The notes under the pieces: model-generated | Databases searched by the model: none | What the model saw: the letters and a program-made list of their open reading frames with translations, nothing else | Told to the model about the DNA's origin: nothing | Translations under genes and position numbers: made by a program | NCBI GenBank assembly: GCA_001770725.1 | Contig: MERU01000007.1 | Coordinates: 420,924 to 484,923, forward strand | Source: Burkholderiales bacterium RIFCSPHIGHO2_01_FULL_63_240 | Lineage (GTDB): Bacteria; Pseudomonadota; Gammaproteobacteria; Burkholderiales; Burkholderiaceae_C | Direction: 5' to 3' | Length of the DNA stretch: 64,000 bases | Shown here: piece after piece, positions 1 through 11,411 of the stretch | Numbering within the stretch: the first letter of the stretch is position 1 | Layout: every line of letters begins with the position of its first letter

Positions 1-981
1 GCCGTCCTTGACCACCTGCCGGATGCCCTCGGTCACGACCTCGACGTTGGCCTGTGCCAGCGCGGGGTAGTAGGTGTTCGAGATCAGGATCCGCTTGCAG
101 CCCAGGGTGTAGTCGGGCGTGAGCTTTTGGCGCAAGGCCGGGTCGGCGACGGCGGCGTGCATGTGCCTGAGCGCCTTGGCCTGTGTGCGCGCCATCAGCC
201 ACGGGTGCAGGAAGCCCAGGGCCAGGGCTTCGCGGTGGACATAGACCTGCGCCCGCGCCAGCTTCTGCAGCCAGGGCAGCTTGCGCAACAGGGCGCGTGC
301 GGTGGGCGAGATCGGGCCATCGTGGCGTGGCAGGACCCACGGTGGCGTGCGCTGGAACACGTGCATCCGCGCCACCTCCGGCTGGATGGCCGGGATGAAC
401 TGCAAGGCCGAAGCGCCGGTGCCGACCACGGCGATGCGCTTGCCCCTGGGCTGGAAACCTCGGGGCCAGTTGGCCGAGTGGAAGACCTCGCCCTGGAAGT
501 CCTCCAGGCCGGGCAGCTTGGGCATCAAGGGGTCGCTCAGCGAGCCAAAGGCGCCCACCAGGTGCCGGGCGTGCACTTCGCCGTGGTTCGTCTGGATCTG
601 CCAGGTCGCGCTGGCTTCGTCCCACTTGGCCTGCAACACCTCGTGGTTCAGCCGCACGTGGGGCATCAAGCCCAGCTCTCGGGCGCTGCGCTGCAGGTAG
701 CTCAGGATTTCGGCCTGGGGTGAAAAGGCCCGGCTCCAATCGGGGTTGGGCGCAAAAGAGAACGAGTACAGGTGGGACTGCACATCGCAGGCGCACCCGG
801 GGTAGCTGTTGTCGCGCCAGACCCCGCCGACGTCGCCGGCACGCTCCAGGATGATGAAGTCATCCACGCCCGCCTGCTTCAGCTCATGGGCGGCGGCCAG
901 GCCACCGAAGCCCGAACCGACGATGGCGACCTGGGTGGAAACACGGGCGGTTGACGGGGGGCAAACGTTTTGCAAAGCCAT
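1..981 (-). CDS. Flavin-containing monooxygenase / Baeyer-Villiger-type monooxygenase, truncated at window start
   Basis: Minus-strand reading from 981: MALQNVCPPSTARVSTQVAIVGSGFGGLAAAHELKQAGVDDFIILE, with the GxGxxG FAD-binding fingerprint; frame open to base 1. Confidence 0.8.
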   Translation of the reverse strand, partial: MALQNVCPPSTARVSTQVAIVGSGFGGLAAAHELKQAGVDDFIILERAGDVGGVWRDNSYPGCACDVQSHLYSFSFAPNPDWSRAFSPQAEILSYLQRSARELGLMPHVRLNHEVLQAKWDEASATWQIQTNHGEVHARHLVGAFGSLSDPLMPKLPGLEDFQGEVFHSANWPRGFQPRGKRIAVVGTGASALQFIPAIQPEVARMHVFQRTPPWVLPRHDGPISPTARALLRKLPWLQKLARAQVYVHREALALGFLHPWLMARTQAKALRHMHAAVADPALRQKLTPDYTLGCKRILISNTYYPALAQANVEVVTEGIRQVVKDG

Positions 982-1005
982 GGCGCATCGACACCGGAGG
1001 AAAGT

Positions 1006-1021
1006 GGTACAAAAGTGTACC
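1006..1021. promoter_or_regulatory. Inverted-repeat operator GGTAC-AAAAGT-GTACC between the FMO and tetR genes
   Basis: Perfect GGTAC-N6-GTACC palindrome in the divergent intergenic region. Confidence 0.65.
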
Positions 1022-1062
1022 GCGATAATCGGCGCTCAGCTTTGGCGTTTCCCCGCTCATCC

Positions 1063-1671
1063 ATGGCCTTGACGAAAGATGGCATTTCACCGCGCAGCCG
1101 CCTGATCGCTGGCATGGCCAAGGTCCTGGAGCAGCGAGCGCTGTCGGAGCTCTATGCCGACGATGTGGTGCGAGAGGCGGGGGTGTCCAAGCGGACCTTC
1201 TACCAACACTTCCCCAACAAGGAAGCCTGCTTCCTGGCGCTGTACCGGGAGAACAGCGCACGGGTGCTGGGCGTGCTCAAGGAGGCCTCGGGGGCCGTGG
1301 GGCTCTCCGCTTTGGAGCGGATCCAGCTGGGTTCCCAGGCTTACCTGACCTTCATGCAGGGCCAGTCGGCGTTGATGAAGCGCTTGTACATCGACATCCT
1401 GTACCTGGGCACCGAAGGCATGAAGGCCAAGCGAGAGGTGCTGCAGCAGTTTGCCGATGTGCTGCTGGCGGCTTATGAAGCCGAGCGCGAGCAGATGCCA
1501 GCCCTGCCGCCCCTCGACCCCGAGCTGGTTCTGGCGACCGTTGCCGGCATCAACGAGCTGATCCTGTTCAAGATCGAAGACGGGCAGGCCGACCGCTTGA
1601 GGGACCTCGAGGGGGTCAGTCAGAAGCTGCTGCTTGGGCAGTTGCTGCTGAGTCAGAGCAGCCAGGGGTGA
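1063..1671 (+). CDS. TetR/AcrR family transcriptional regulator
   Basis: N-terminal HTH (VVREAGVSKRTFYQHFPNKEACFLALY); divergent from FMO. Confidence 0.85.
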   Translation: MALTKDGISPRSRLIAGMAKVLEQRALSELYADDVVREAGVSKRTFYQHFPNKEACFLALYRENSARVLGVLKEASGAVGLSALERIQLGSQAYLTFMQGQSALMKRLYIDILYLGTEGMKAKREVLQQFADVLLAAYEAEREQMPALPPLDPELVLATVAGINELILFKIEDGQADRLRDLEGVSQKLLLGQLLLSQSSQG

Positions 1672-1731
1672 CCCGTCGACGCTGCGTCCATCTAAGTCAG
1701 GCGTGCCACGGCGCAGGGCAGCGTCATCAAG

Positions 1732-1770
1732 AAAAAAGCCCCAAGCGCGCATTGCCTTGGGGCTTCTTGT
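1732..1770. terminator. Bidirectional intrinsic terminator between tetR and ssb
   Basis: GCCCCAAG-N10-CTTGGGGC stem with A6 on the left (T6 for minus strand). Confidence 0.7.
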
Positions 1771-1797
1771 TTCCTGAATCAGCTCAGGAGGCCGTGA

Positions 1798-2319
1798 TCA
1801 GAACGGGATGTCGTCATCCATGTCATCAAAGCCGGTGGCCGACTTCGGTGCGGGCGCCGGGGCAGGCCGCGGGGCCGGTGCCGGACGGGGAGCCGCCGCA
1901 CGCGGTGCGGGTGCCGGCGCATCGCCGAACTCGTCCCCACCCCCCTGGGCGCCATAGCCGCCACCACCGCCGCCGCCACCACCTTCGCGGCCACCCAGCA
2001 GTTGCATCTGCTCGGCCACGATCTCGGTGGTGTAGTTGTCCTTGCCGTCCTTGTCTTGCCACTTGCGGGTCTTCAGGCGGCCTTCGACGTAAACCGAGCG
2101 GCCTTTCTTGAGGTACTCGCCAGCGATTTCAGCCAGGCGGTCGTAGAAGACGACGCGGTGCCATTCGGTTTCCTCGACCTTGTCGCCCGAGTTCTTGTCC
2201 TTCCAGTTGCGCGTGGTGGCAACGGACACATTGCAGACGGCGGCGCCGTTGGGGGTGTAGCGGACTTCGGGGTCGCGGCCCAGGTTGCCGATGAGGGTGA
2301 CTTTGTTGACGGAGGCCAT
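1798..2319 (-). CDS. ssb: Single-stranded DNA-binding protein
   Basis: [25 protein letters not shown]... with Gly-rich linker and acidic C-terminal tail DDMDDDIPF. Confidence 0.97.
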   Translation of the reverse strand: MASVNKVTLIGNLGRDPEVRYTPNGAAVCNVSVATTRNWKDKNSGDKVEETEWHRVVFYDRLAEIAGEYLKKGRSVYVEGRLKTRKWQDKDGKDNYTTEIVAEQMQLLGGREGGGGGGGGGYGAQGGGDEFGDAPAPAPRAAAPRPAPAPRPAPAPAPKSATGFDDMDDDIPF

Positions 2320-2523
2320 GGCAGGGGTTCCAGAAAAGAGATGGTTGGTTAAAAAGGGTGCCGTTGGTTAGCGGTAGGCATTATGACCTCCGCCAACCCG
2401 GCCGACCACCCGCCTGAACCCCCTTCGAGAACGCCTCCTCCCGGGGGATGAAAGCCGCCTGGCGCCTACACTCAGGGGCTGCGTGCTTTGACCCTTGTGG
2501 CGCAGCCTTTGCGGAGTTTTTCC

Positions 2524-3279
2524 ATGTGCCAGCTGCTGGGCATGAGCGGCAACCAGCCCACCGACATCGTCTTTTCCTTCTCCGGCTTTGCCACGCGCTC
2601 GGCCGAGCACGCCGACGGCTTCGGCATCGCCTTTTTCGAGGGCCGGGGCCTGCGCCATTTCGTTGACCACCTGCCGGCGGCCCAGTCGCCCGTGGCCGAC
2701 CTGGTCAAGCGCTACCCGATCAAGAGCAAGCAGGTCATCGCGCACATCCGCAAGGCCACGCAGGGCGAGGTGCGGCTGGAGAACTGCCACCCCTTCGTGC
2801 GCGAGCTGTGGGGCCGCTACTGGGTGTTCGCGCACAACGGCAACCTGGTCGACTTCCACCCCAAGCTGCACGCCGCCTTTCGCCCCGTGGGCGACACCGA
2901 CAGCGAGCGCGCCTTCTGCTGGCTGATGCAGGAGCTGGCCAAGAGCCACGCCAGCCTGCCCGATGTCGACGAGCTCACGCACACGCTGCGCGAGCTGGTG
3001 CCGCAGGTGGCCCGGCACGGCACTTTCAACTTCCTGCTCAGCCAGGGTGACGCGCTGTGGGTGCATTGCAGCACGCACCTGCACCACCTGGTGCGCCAGC
3101 ACCCCTTCGGCGTGGCGCGCCTGCAGGACCAGGATGTGGAGGTCGATTTCGCCGAGCAGACGCAGCCGGGTGACCGCGTGGCCGTCATCGCCACACAACC
3201 GCTGACGCTGGGCGAGCCCTGGACGCCGATGCAACCAGGTCAGCTGCTGGCGTTCGTGGACGGTTTGCCCAGGGGCTGA
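2524..3279 (+). CDS. Class II glutamine amidotransferase (YafJ-like)
   Basis: MCQLLGMSGNQPTD... N-terminal Cys nucleophile; HIRKATQGEVRLENCHPF; FAHNGNL motif. Confidence 0.85.
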   Translation: MCQLLGMSGNQPTDIVFSFSGFATRSAEHADGFGIAFFEGRGLRHFVDHLPAAQSPVADLVKRYPIKSKQVIAHIRKATQGEVRLENCHPFVRELWGRYWVFAHNGNLVDFHPKLHAAFRPVGDTDSERAFCWLMQELAKSHASLPDVDELTHTLRELVPQVARHGTFNFLLSQGDALWVHCSTHLHHLVRQHPFGVARLQDQDVEVDFAEQTQPGDRVAVIATQPLTLGEPWTPMQPGQLLAFVDGLPRG

Positions 3280-3929
3280 GGCGCCGAGCCCATGCCCGAG
3301 GCCATCAGCACCGCTTGGGCGAGTTGCTCCGAGGCTGCGCCAGGCCCGAAAAAGCTCAGCTGTCCTTCCAGCATCAGGTGGCTCAGGCCGTGCACCAGGC
3401 TCCAGCGGGCGATGGCGCGCAGCATGGTGGCCTCGTCGATGGCACCCGGGTTGGGCTGCGCCTGACCGGCCGGGCCGCTGGCTCGCGAGTCCTCCAGCAA
3501 CTGCCCGAAGGCCGCCAGGGCCGCCTCTTGCAGCTCGGCGTTGTCGCAGGCCCGCGTGAAGCGCCCGAACATCAGTCGGAACAGGGCAGGGTGGCGCTGC
3601 GCGAAGCGGATGTAGCCCAGGCCGGTGGCCGCCGGGTCGGTGTCGAGTTGGGCGCGGGCCTCGCGCTGCTCGCGCGCGAACCGCCGGAACCCCTCTGCGG
3701 CCAGGGCGCTCAGCAAGGCCTCCTTGTCCGCGAAGTGACGGTACACGGCGTTGGCCGACACCCCGAGCTCACGGGCCAGGGCGCGCAGGCTCAGCTCCGA
3801 TGCGTCCTGGGCTTCGAGCGCGGTCAGGCCTGCGTCGATCAACGCGTTGCGCAAATCGCCGTGGTGGTAGGCCCGATCGGGTTTGGTGTGCGGAGAGGGC
3901 GGTGAAACCATGATGTTGACATTGTCCAC
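3240..3929 (-). CDS. TetR/AcrR family regulator (start may be 3911)
   Basis: HGDLRNALIDAGLTALEAQDASELSLRALARELGVSANAVYRHFADKEALL HTH. Confidence 0.85.
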   Translation of the reverse strand: MDNVNIMVSPPSPHTKPDRAYHHGDLRNALIDAGLTALEAQDASELSLRALARELGVSANAVYRHFADKEALLSALAAEGFRRFAREQREARAQLDTDPAATGLGYIRFAQRHPALFRLMFGRFTRACDNAELQEAALAAFGQLLEDSRASGPAGQAQPNPGAIDEATMLRAIARWSLVHGLSHLMLEGQLSFFGPGAASEQLAQAVLMASGMGSAPQPLGKPSTNASS

Positions 3930-3947
3930 ATTTCATGGTGTCATGCG

Positions 3948-3968
3948 CATGTTCACAGCGTAAACATG
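3948..3968. promoter_or_regulatory. Candidate operator CATGTTCAC-AGC-GTAAACATG
   Basis: 21-bp inverted repeat (8/9 arm match) in the tetR / carotenoid oxygenase intergenic region. Confidence 0.5.
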
Positions 3969-3997
3969 CACCGCACGGGTGCCAACAAGGAGCCACC

Positions 3998-5389
3998 ATG
4001 TCCCTGACCCTGCCCTGGACCGCCCCCCGTCCGCTGTCCACCGATCAGACCGATTTCCTCGACGACGTGTTCGCGCCTGTGCCCAGCGAGACCGAAACCA
4101 CCGCCTTGCGCGTGGTCGGTGAGCTGCCGGCGGCTCTCAACGGCGTGTACGCCCGCATCGGCCCCAACCCGCTCAAGCCCAACCCGAAGCGCTACCACTG
4201 GTTCATCGGCGACGGCATGGTGCACGGCCTGCGCCTGAAAGAGGGGCGCGCCGAGTGGTACCGCAGCCGCTATGTGGGCAGCAACACCGCCCACAAGGCC
4301 CTGGGGCGCCCGCTGCTGCCGGGCCCCCGCCATGGCGTGGGCGACGTGGTCAACACCAACGTCTACGCCCACGCGGGTCGGGTCTGGGCCTCGGTCGAGG
4401 CGGGCATGCTGCCCGTGCAGCTCGACGCCCGGCTCGAGAGCGTGCGGCACGGCACCTTCGACAGCCCGAACAAGCAGCCTTTCACGGCCCACCCGCACCG
4501 CGACCCGCACACCGGCGAGTTGCACGCCATCTGCTACGACGCGCTCAAGCGCAACAAGGTGCAGTACGTGCGGGTGTCCCCGCAGGGTGAGCTCAGCCGG
4601 GTGGTGGACATCCCGGTGCAGCACGGGCCCATGATCCACGACTGCGCCATCAGCCGTCGCTTCGTCGTCGTGCTGGACCTGCCGGTGACGTTCTCCTTCA
4701 AGCGCCTGCTGTCGTTCTCGGCCTTCCCGTATGCGTGGAACGATCGCCACCCCGCTCGGGTCGGGCTGCTGCCCAAGGACGGCCAGGCGAGTGACATCCG
4801 TTGGCACGACGTCGATCCGTGTTTCGTTTTCCACCCTTGCAACGCGTTCGACCTGCCCGACGGCAGCGTGGTGATGGACGTGGTGGCGCACCGCCGCATG
4901 TTCGATCGCTCGCGCCAGGGGCCCGAGATGGACTCGGGCGCGCGCTTCGAGCGCTGGACCATGCCGGCCGACGGCGGTCGGGTGGTGCGCGAGGTGCTGC
5001 ACGAGCAGCCGCAGGAGTTCCCGCGCCTGGACGAGCGCCTGGTGGGCGAGCCCTACCGCTACGCCTATGCCGTGGGTTTTGGCGATGGCAGGCAGGGCGG
5101 TTTGCCCCTGTTGCGCCACGACCTGCAGGCCCGCCAGACCTTGCGGCACGACCTGGGGGCGCACGCGGTGCCAGGGGAGTTCGTGTTCGTGCCGCGCCAG
5201 GCGCAAGGCGCCGAGGACGACGGCTGGCTCGTGGGCTTGGTGCACAACCGCCAGAGCGGGCGCGCGGAGTTCCATGTGATCAACGCCGATGACTTCACCG
5301 GTCCACCTCAGGCGGTGGTGCACATCCCGGCGCGCATCCCGGCGGGCTTCCATGGCAACTGGATCGCCGACGCCGACCTGCACCCATGA
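3998..5389 (+). CDS. Carotenoid oxygenase (RPE65 / carotenoid cleavage dioxygenase family)
   Basis: GVYARIGPNPLKPNPKRYHWFIGDGMVHGLRL; FTAHPHRDPHTGELHAICYD; MIHDCAISRRFVVVLDLPVTF; C-terminal GFHGNWI. Confidence 0.9.
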   Translation: MSLTLPWTAPRPLSTDQTDFLDDVFAPVPSETETTALRVVGELPAALNGVYARIGPNPLKPNPKRYHWFIGDGMVHGLRLKEGRAEWYRSRYVGSNTAHKALGRPLLPGPRHGVGDVVNTNVYAHAGRVWASVEAGMLPVQLDARLESVRHGTFDSPNKQPFTAHPHRDPHTGELHAICYDALKRNKVQYVRVSPQGELSRVVDIPVQHGPMIHDCAISRRFVVVLDLPVTFSFKRLLSFSAFPYAWNDRHPARVGLLPKDGQASDIRWHDVDPCFVFHPCNAFDLPDGSVVMDVVAHRRMFDRSRQGPEMDSGARFERWTMPADGGRVVREVLHEQPQEFPRLDERLVGEPYRYAYAVGFGDGRQGGLPLLRHDLQARQTLRHDLGAHAVPGEFVFVPRQAQGAEDDGWLVGLVHNRQSGRAEFHVINADDFTGPPQAVVHIPARIPAGFHGNWIADADLHP

Positions 5390-5412
5390 AAAAAGCGCCC
5401 CGCGGGGCGCTT
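5389..5412. terminator. Bidirectional intrinsic terminator
   Basis: AAAAAA GCGCCCC-GC-GGGGCGC; A-run gives T6 for the minus strand. Confidence 0.6.
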
Positions 5413-5431
5413 GGTGCCGTGAGGCCGGTGC

Positions 5432-6313
5432 TCAGTGGGCAGCCTGGTACAGCGCTGCGCCCGCGGCCATCGGGTCGCCCGTGCGCTCGTAGGTTTCGAC
5501 CCAGGCGTCGTAGTTGTGGATGGCTTCCTGCTGCCAGGGGTGGAAGCCCGGCTTGAAGTAGGCCAGCAGCGTGCCCACGTGGCTGGACAGGATGCCTTTG
5601 TAGCCGAACAGCCACCAGCGCGACTTGGCCATCATCCACATGCGCTGGCCGAAGGAGAAGCCGTCGTTCTTGAGCAGGCGGTTGGTGAAGCGCAGGGTCA
5701 GCACGCTCAGGAAGACCGTGACGTGCAGCATGGCCAGGCAGCGCTTGAAGTAGCCCACCTTGGCGACTTGCTGCATGACGTCGTAGGCCACGGCCTTGTG
5801 CTCCATCTCTTCGACGGCGTGCCAGGCCATCATGGCGCGCAGCTTCGGGTCGGCGTTGGCCATGGTTTCCTTCTTGACGAAGAAGATCTCGGCCAGCATG
5901 GCGGTGAAATGCTCGAAGGCGGCGGTCAGCGCCAGGTTGTATTCCTTCGAGAAGTGCTTGTTGTGGAATTCGTTGTTGTCGTTGATGAAGTCGACGATGG
6001 CGTCGATGTCCATGCCTTGCTCACGCAGGCGCTGGTTGTACTTGGAGTGCACGATGCCGTGCTGGCCTTCCTGGCGGATGAAGGTCTTGATTTCCGCCAG
6101 CAGCTTGGGGTCGGTGGTTTGCTCGCGGAAGGCGCGCACGCACGAGATGAAGTAGCGCTCGCCGTCCGGGAAGGCTGCCTGCAGCGCGTCGATCAGGCGC
6201 GACTTGTAGGGGTTGTTCTCGTACCACCAGCGCGGCAGGTCGCCGTCCAGGCCGAAATCGAGCTTTTCGCGGGCAACGAGTTCCTTGGCGTTGTTCAGGG
6301 CTTGCTGGCTCAT
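5432..6313 (-). CDS. Predicted metal-dependent hydrolase (PF10118-like)
   Basis: DLPRWWYENNPYKSRLIDALQAAFPDGERYFISCVRAFRE...; WHAVEEMEHKAVAYDV. Confidence 0.75.
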   Translation of the reverse strand: MSQQALNNAKELVAREKLDFGLDGDLPRWWYENNPYKSRLIDALQAAFPDGERYFISCVRAFREQTTDPKLLAEIKTFIRQEGQHGIVHSKYNQRLREQGMDIDAIVDFINDNNEFHNKHFSKEYNLALTAAFEHFTAMLAEIFFVKKETMANADPKLRAMMAWHAVEEMEHKAVAYDVMQQVAKVGYFKRCLAMLHVTVFLSVLTLRFTNRLLKNDGFSFGQRMWMMAKSRWWLFGYKGILSSHVGTLLAYFKPGFHPWQQEAIHNYDAWVETYERTGDPMAAGAALYQAAH

Positions 6314-6427
6314 GTCTGTCTCCGTGTCGCGGACCCTTGGCGGGTTCCAGATTTGATCTGGATCGGATGCTAGGGGCTCACGGGGCTTCCTGAGGGCACC
6401 CTGCGCGACACGAAGGCAGCCCGCGCG

Positions 6428-7606
6428 TCATGACGTGGCATTGAACAGCTCTCGGCCGATCAACATGCGCCGAATCTCGCTGGTGCCGGCCCCGATTTCG
6501 TAAAGTTTTGCGTCGCGCCACAGGCGCCCCAGGGGGTAATCGTTGATGTAGCCGTTGCCACCGAAGATCTGGATGCCTTCGCCAGCCATCCAGGTGGCTT
6601 TTTCGGCCGTCCAGAGGATGAGGGCGGCGCAGTCCTTGCGCACGTGGCGGGCGTGCTGGCTGCCCAGCGCGTCGAGGTTCTTGGCCACCGTGTAGGCCAG
6701 CGAGCGCCCGGCCTGCTGCACGGTGTACATGTCGGCGATCTTGCCTTGGAGCAGCTGGAACTCGCCAATGGCCTGGCCGAACTGCTTGCGCTCGTGGATG
6801 TAGGGGATCACGTGGTCCATCACCGACTGCATGATGCCGAGCGGGCCGCCCGAGAGCACGGCGCGTTCGTAGTCCAGCCCGCTCATGAGCACCTTGGTGC
6901 CATGGCCTTCGCCGCCCAGCACGTTCTCGGCCGGCACCTCGCAGTCCTCGAAGAACAGCGGGAAGGTGTTGGAGCCGCGCATGCCCAGCTTGTCGAGGTG
7001 CTGGCCCTTGCTGAAGCCCTTCATGCCTTTTTCGATGAGGAAGGCGGTCATGCCCTTGGCGCCGGCTTCCGGGTCCGTCTTGGCGTAGACGACGAGCACG
7101 TCGGCGTCGCCGCCGTTGGTGATCCACATCTTGCTGCCGTTGAGCACGTAGCGGTCACCCTTCTTGTCGGCGCGCAGCTTCATGCTGACCACGTCGGAGC
7201 CGGCGTTGGGCTCGCTCATGGCCAGCGCGCCCACGAAGTCACCGCTGATGAGCTTGGGCAGGTATTTTTGCTTTTGCGCTTCGGTGCCGTTGCGGTGGAT
7301 CTGGTTGACGCACAGGTTGGAGTGCGCGCCGTAGCTCAGGCCCACCGAGGCGCTGCCGCGGCTGACCTCTTCCATGGCCACCATGTGGGCCAGGTAGCCG
7401 AGGTTGGTGCCACCGTACTCCTCGGACACCGTCAGGCCGTGCAGGCCGAGGTCGCCCAGCTTCTTCCACATGTCGCAGGGGAAGAGGTTGTCGCGGTCGA
7501 TGTCGGCGGCGCGGGGCGCGAGCTCCTTGTCCACGAAGGCGCGCACGGCTTCGCGCAGGGCATCGATGTCGTCGCCAAGGTGGTGGTTCAGGCCGGGCAG
7601 GGTCAT
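6428..7606 (-). CDS. liuA: Isovaleryl-CoA dehydrogenase
   Basis: Acyl-CoA dehydrogenase motifs ([60 protein letters not shown]) and cluster context. Confidence 0.9.
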   Translation of the reverse strand: MTLPGLNHHLGDDIDALREAVRAFVDKELAPRAADIDRDNLFPCDMWKKLGDLGLHGLTVSEEYGGTNLGYLAHMVAMEEVSRGSASVGLSYGAHSNLCVNQIHRNGTEAQKQKYLPKLISGDFVGALAMSEPNAGSDVVSMKLRADKKGDRYVLNGSKMWITNGGDADVLVVYAKTDPEAGAKGMTAFLIEKGMKGFSKGQHLDKLGMRGSNTFPLFFEDCEVPAENVLGGEGHGTKVLMSGLDYERAVLSGGPLGIMQSVMDHVIPYIHERKQFGQAIGEFQLLQGKIADMYTVQQAGRSLAYTVAKNLDALGSQHARHVRKDCAALILWTAEKATWMAGEGIQIFGGNGYINDYPLGRLWRDAKLYEIGAGTSEIRRMLIGRELFNATS

Positions 7607-7665
7607 GGTGGGTCTCCTCGGGTCTGGTTCTGTGAGCGTTGAACGGGTTCGGTGGGGCGGGGGGC

Positions 7666-8585
7666 TCAAGCGTTGGCGCCGCGTGCGCGCTTGGCCAGGG
7701 TGGCGCGCGCCACGCGAGAAGCCGTGGGCCGGCCCAATGCGTCGGAGATGAATGCGCCGGCGTCCACCAGCGCGTCCAGGTCGACGCCGGTTTGGATGCC
7801 CAGCCCGTGCAGCAGGTAGACCACGTCTTCCGTGGCCACGTTGCCGGTGGCGCCCTTGGCGTAAGGGCAGCCGCCCAGACCGGCCACGCTGGCGTCGAAG
7901 GTGTGCACGCCCAGTTGCAGGCAGGCGTAGATGTTGGCCAGCGCCTGGCCATAGGTGTCGTGGAAATGGCCACTGAGCTCGGCCAGGGGCACGCGCTTCA
8001 TTGCGGCCTCCATGACGCGCTGCACGCGGCCGGCCGTGCCCACGCCGATGGTGTCGGCGATGCCGATGTGGTGGCTGCCGATGTCCAGCAGGCGCTGCAC
8101 CACGTCGTCGACGGCATCGATGCCCACCTCGCCCTGGTAGGGGCAGCCCAAAGCGCAGGACACGGCCGCGCGCACCTTCATGCCATGCGCCCGCGCGGCC
8201 TCGGCCACCGGTCGGAAGCGCTCGATGGATTCGGCGATGGAGCAATTGATGTTGCGCTGGCTGAAGGCCTCGCTGGCGGCCGCGAAGATGACGACCTCAT
8301 CGGCCTTCGCAGCCAGCGCGCCCTCGAAGCCCTTCATGTTGGGCGTGAGCACGCTGTATCGCACGCCGGCCTGGCGGGCGATGCCGGCCATGACCTCGGC
8401 GTTGTCGCCCATCTGCGGCACCCACTTGGGGCTCACGAAGCTGGTGACCTCGATCTCGCGCAGGCCGGCCGATTGCAGGCGGTGCACCAGCTCGACCTTG
8501 GTGGCCGCGGGCACGGGTTGGGATTCGTTCTGCAGGCCATCGCGTGGGCCGACATCGACGAGGGTGACGTGGGTGGGCAGCATGT

Positions 8586-8589
<4 letters not shown>
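7666..8589 (-). CDS. liuE: Hydroxymethylglutaryl-CoA lyase
   Basis: [36 protein letters not shown]... HMGL-like; overlaps the next gene's stop by 4 nt. Confidence 0.92.
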
Positions 8590-10580
<1,991 letters not shown>

Positions 10581-10588
10581 GGTGGACC

Positions 10589-11401
10589 TCAGCTCCCGGT
10601 CACCCAGGGCGGTGTGCTGCGCGTCAGGAAGGCGTTCAGGCCGGCCTTGCCCTCGTCGCTGGCGCGCACGTCGGCGATGCGGCGTGCGGTCACGTCGCGC
10701 AGCTCGTGCGTGATCGGGCGGCTGCCGATTTCGCGCACCAGGGTCTTGCATTCGCGCACGGCGTTCGGGCCGTTGCGCAAGATGGACTGGACGATGCCGT
10801 GGGTGGTCTGGGCCAGGTCCTCCAGGGCCACCACCTCGTGCACCAGGCCCATCGCCTGCGCGCGTTCGGCAGAGAAGCGCTCGGCCGTCACGAAGTAGCG
10901 CCGCGCCGCGCGCTCGCCGATGGCGTGGATCACGTAAGGGCTGATGGTGGCCGGGATCAGCCCCAGCTTGGCTTCTGACAGGCAGAACTGTGCGGGCTCG
11001 GCGGCCACCACCACGTCGCAGCACGACACCAGGCCCACGCCGCCGCCGTAGCAGTCGCCCTGCACCTCGGCAATCACCGGCACGGGGCAGCAGGTCAGCG
11101 TCCACAGCATGTTGGCCAGGCGCGAAGCGTCGCGGTGGTTGTCCACCCAGCTGTAGTCGGCGGTCTGGCGCATCCAGTTCAGGTCGGCGCCGGAGCAAAA
11201 GGCCACGCCCGTCGAGCCGAGCACCACGGCGCGCAGCCCGGCGTCGTCCTGGAAGGAGGCGAAGACCTGCGTGAGCTCGGCCACGGTGTCGGCGTGGAAG
11301 GCGTTGCGCACATCGGGGCGGTTCAGGCGCACGGTGGCGACAGCCCCCAGGCGTTGGACATCCAGGTGCTGCAGCGATGAAGCATCGAACAAAGCGGTCA
11401 T
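10589..11401 (-). CDS. liuC: Enoyl-CoA hydratase/isomerase family, probable methylglutaconyl-CoA hydratase
   Basis: Crotonase fold motifs (AVVLGSTGVAFCSGADLNWM; GDCYGGGVGLVSCCDVVVA) and cluster context. Confidence 0.88.
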   Translation of the reverse strand: MTALFDASSLQHLDVQRLGAVATVRLNRPDVRNAFHADTVAELTQVFASFQDDAGLRAVVLGSTGVAFCSGADLNWMRQTADYSWVDNHRDASRLANMLWTLTCCPVPVIAEVQGDCYGGGVGLVSCCDVVVAAEPAQFCLSEAKLGLIPATISPYVIHAIGERAARRYFVTAERFSAERAQAMGLVHEVVALEDLAQTTHGIVQSILRNGPNAVRECKTLVREIGSRPITHELRDVTARRIADVRASDEGKAGLNAFLTRSTPPWVTGS

Positions 11402-11411
11402 GTGCATCTCC

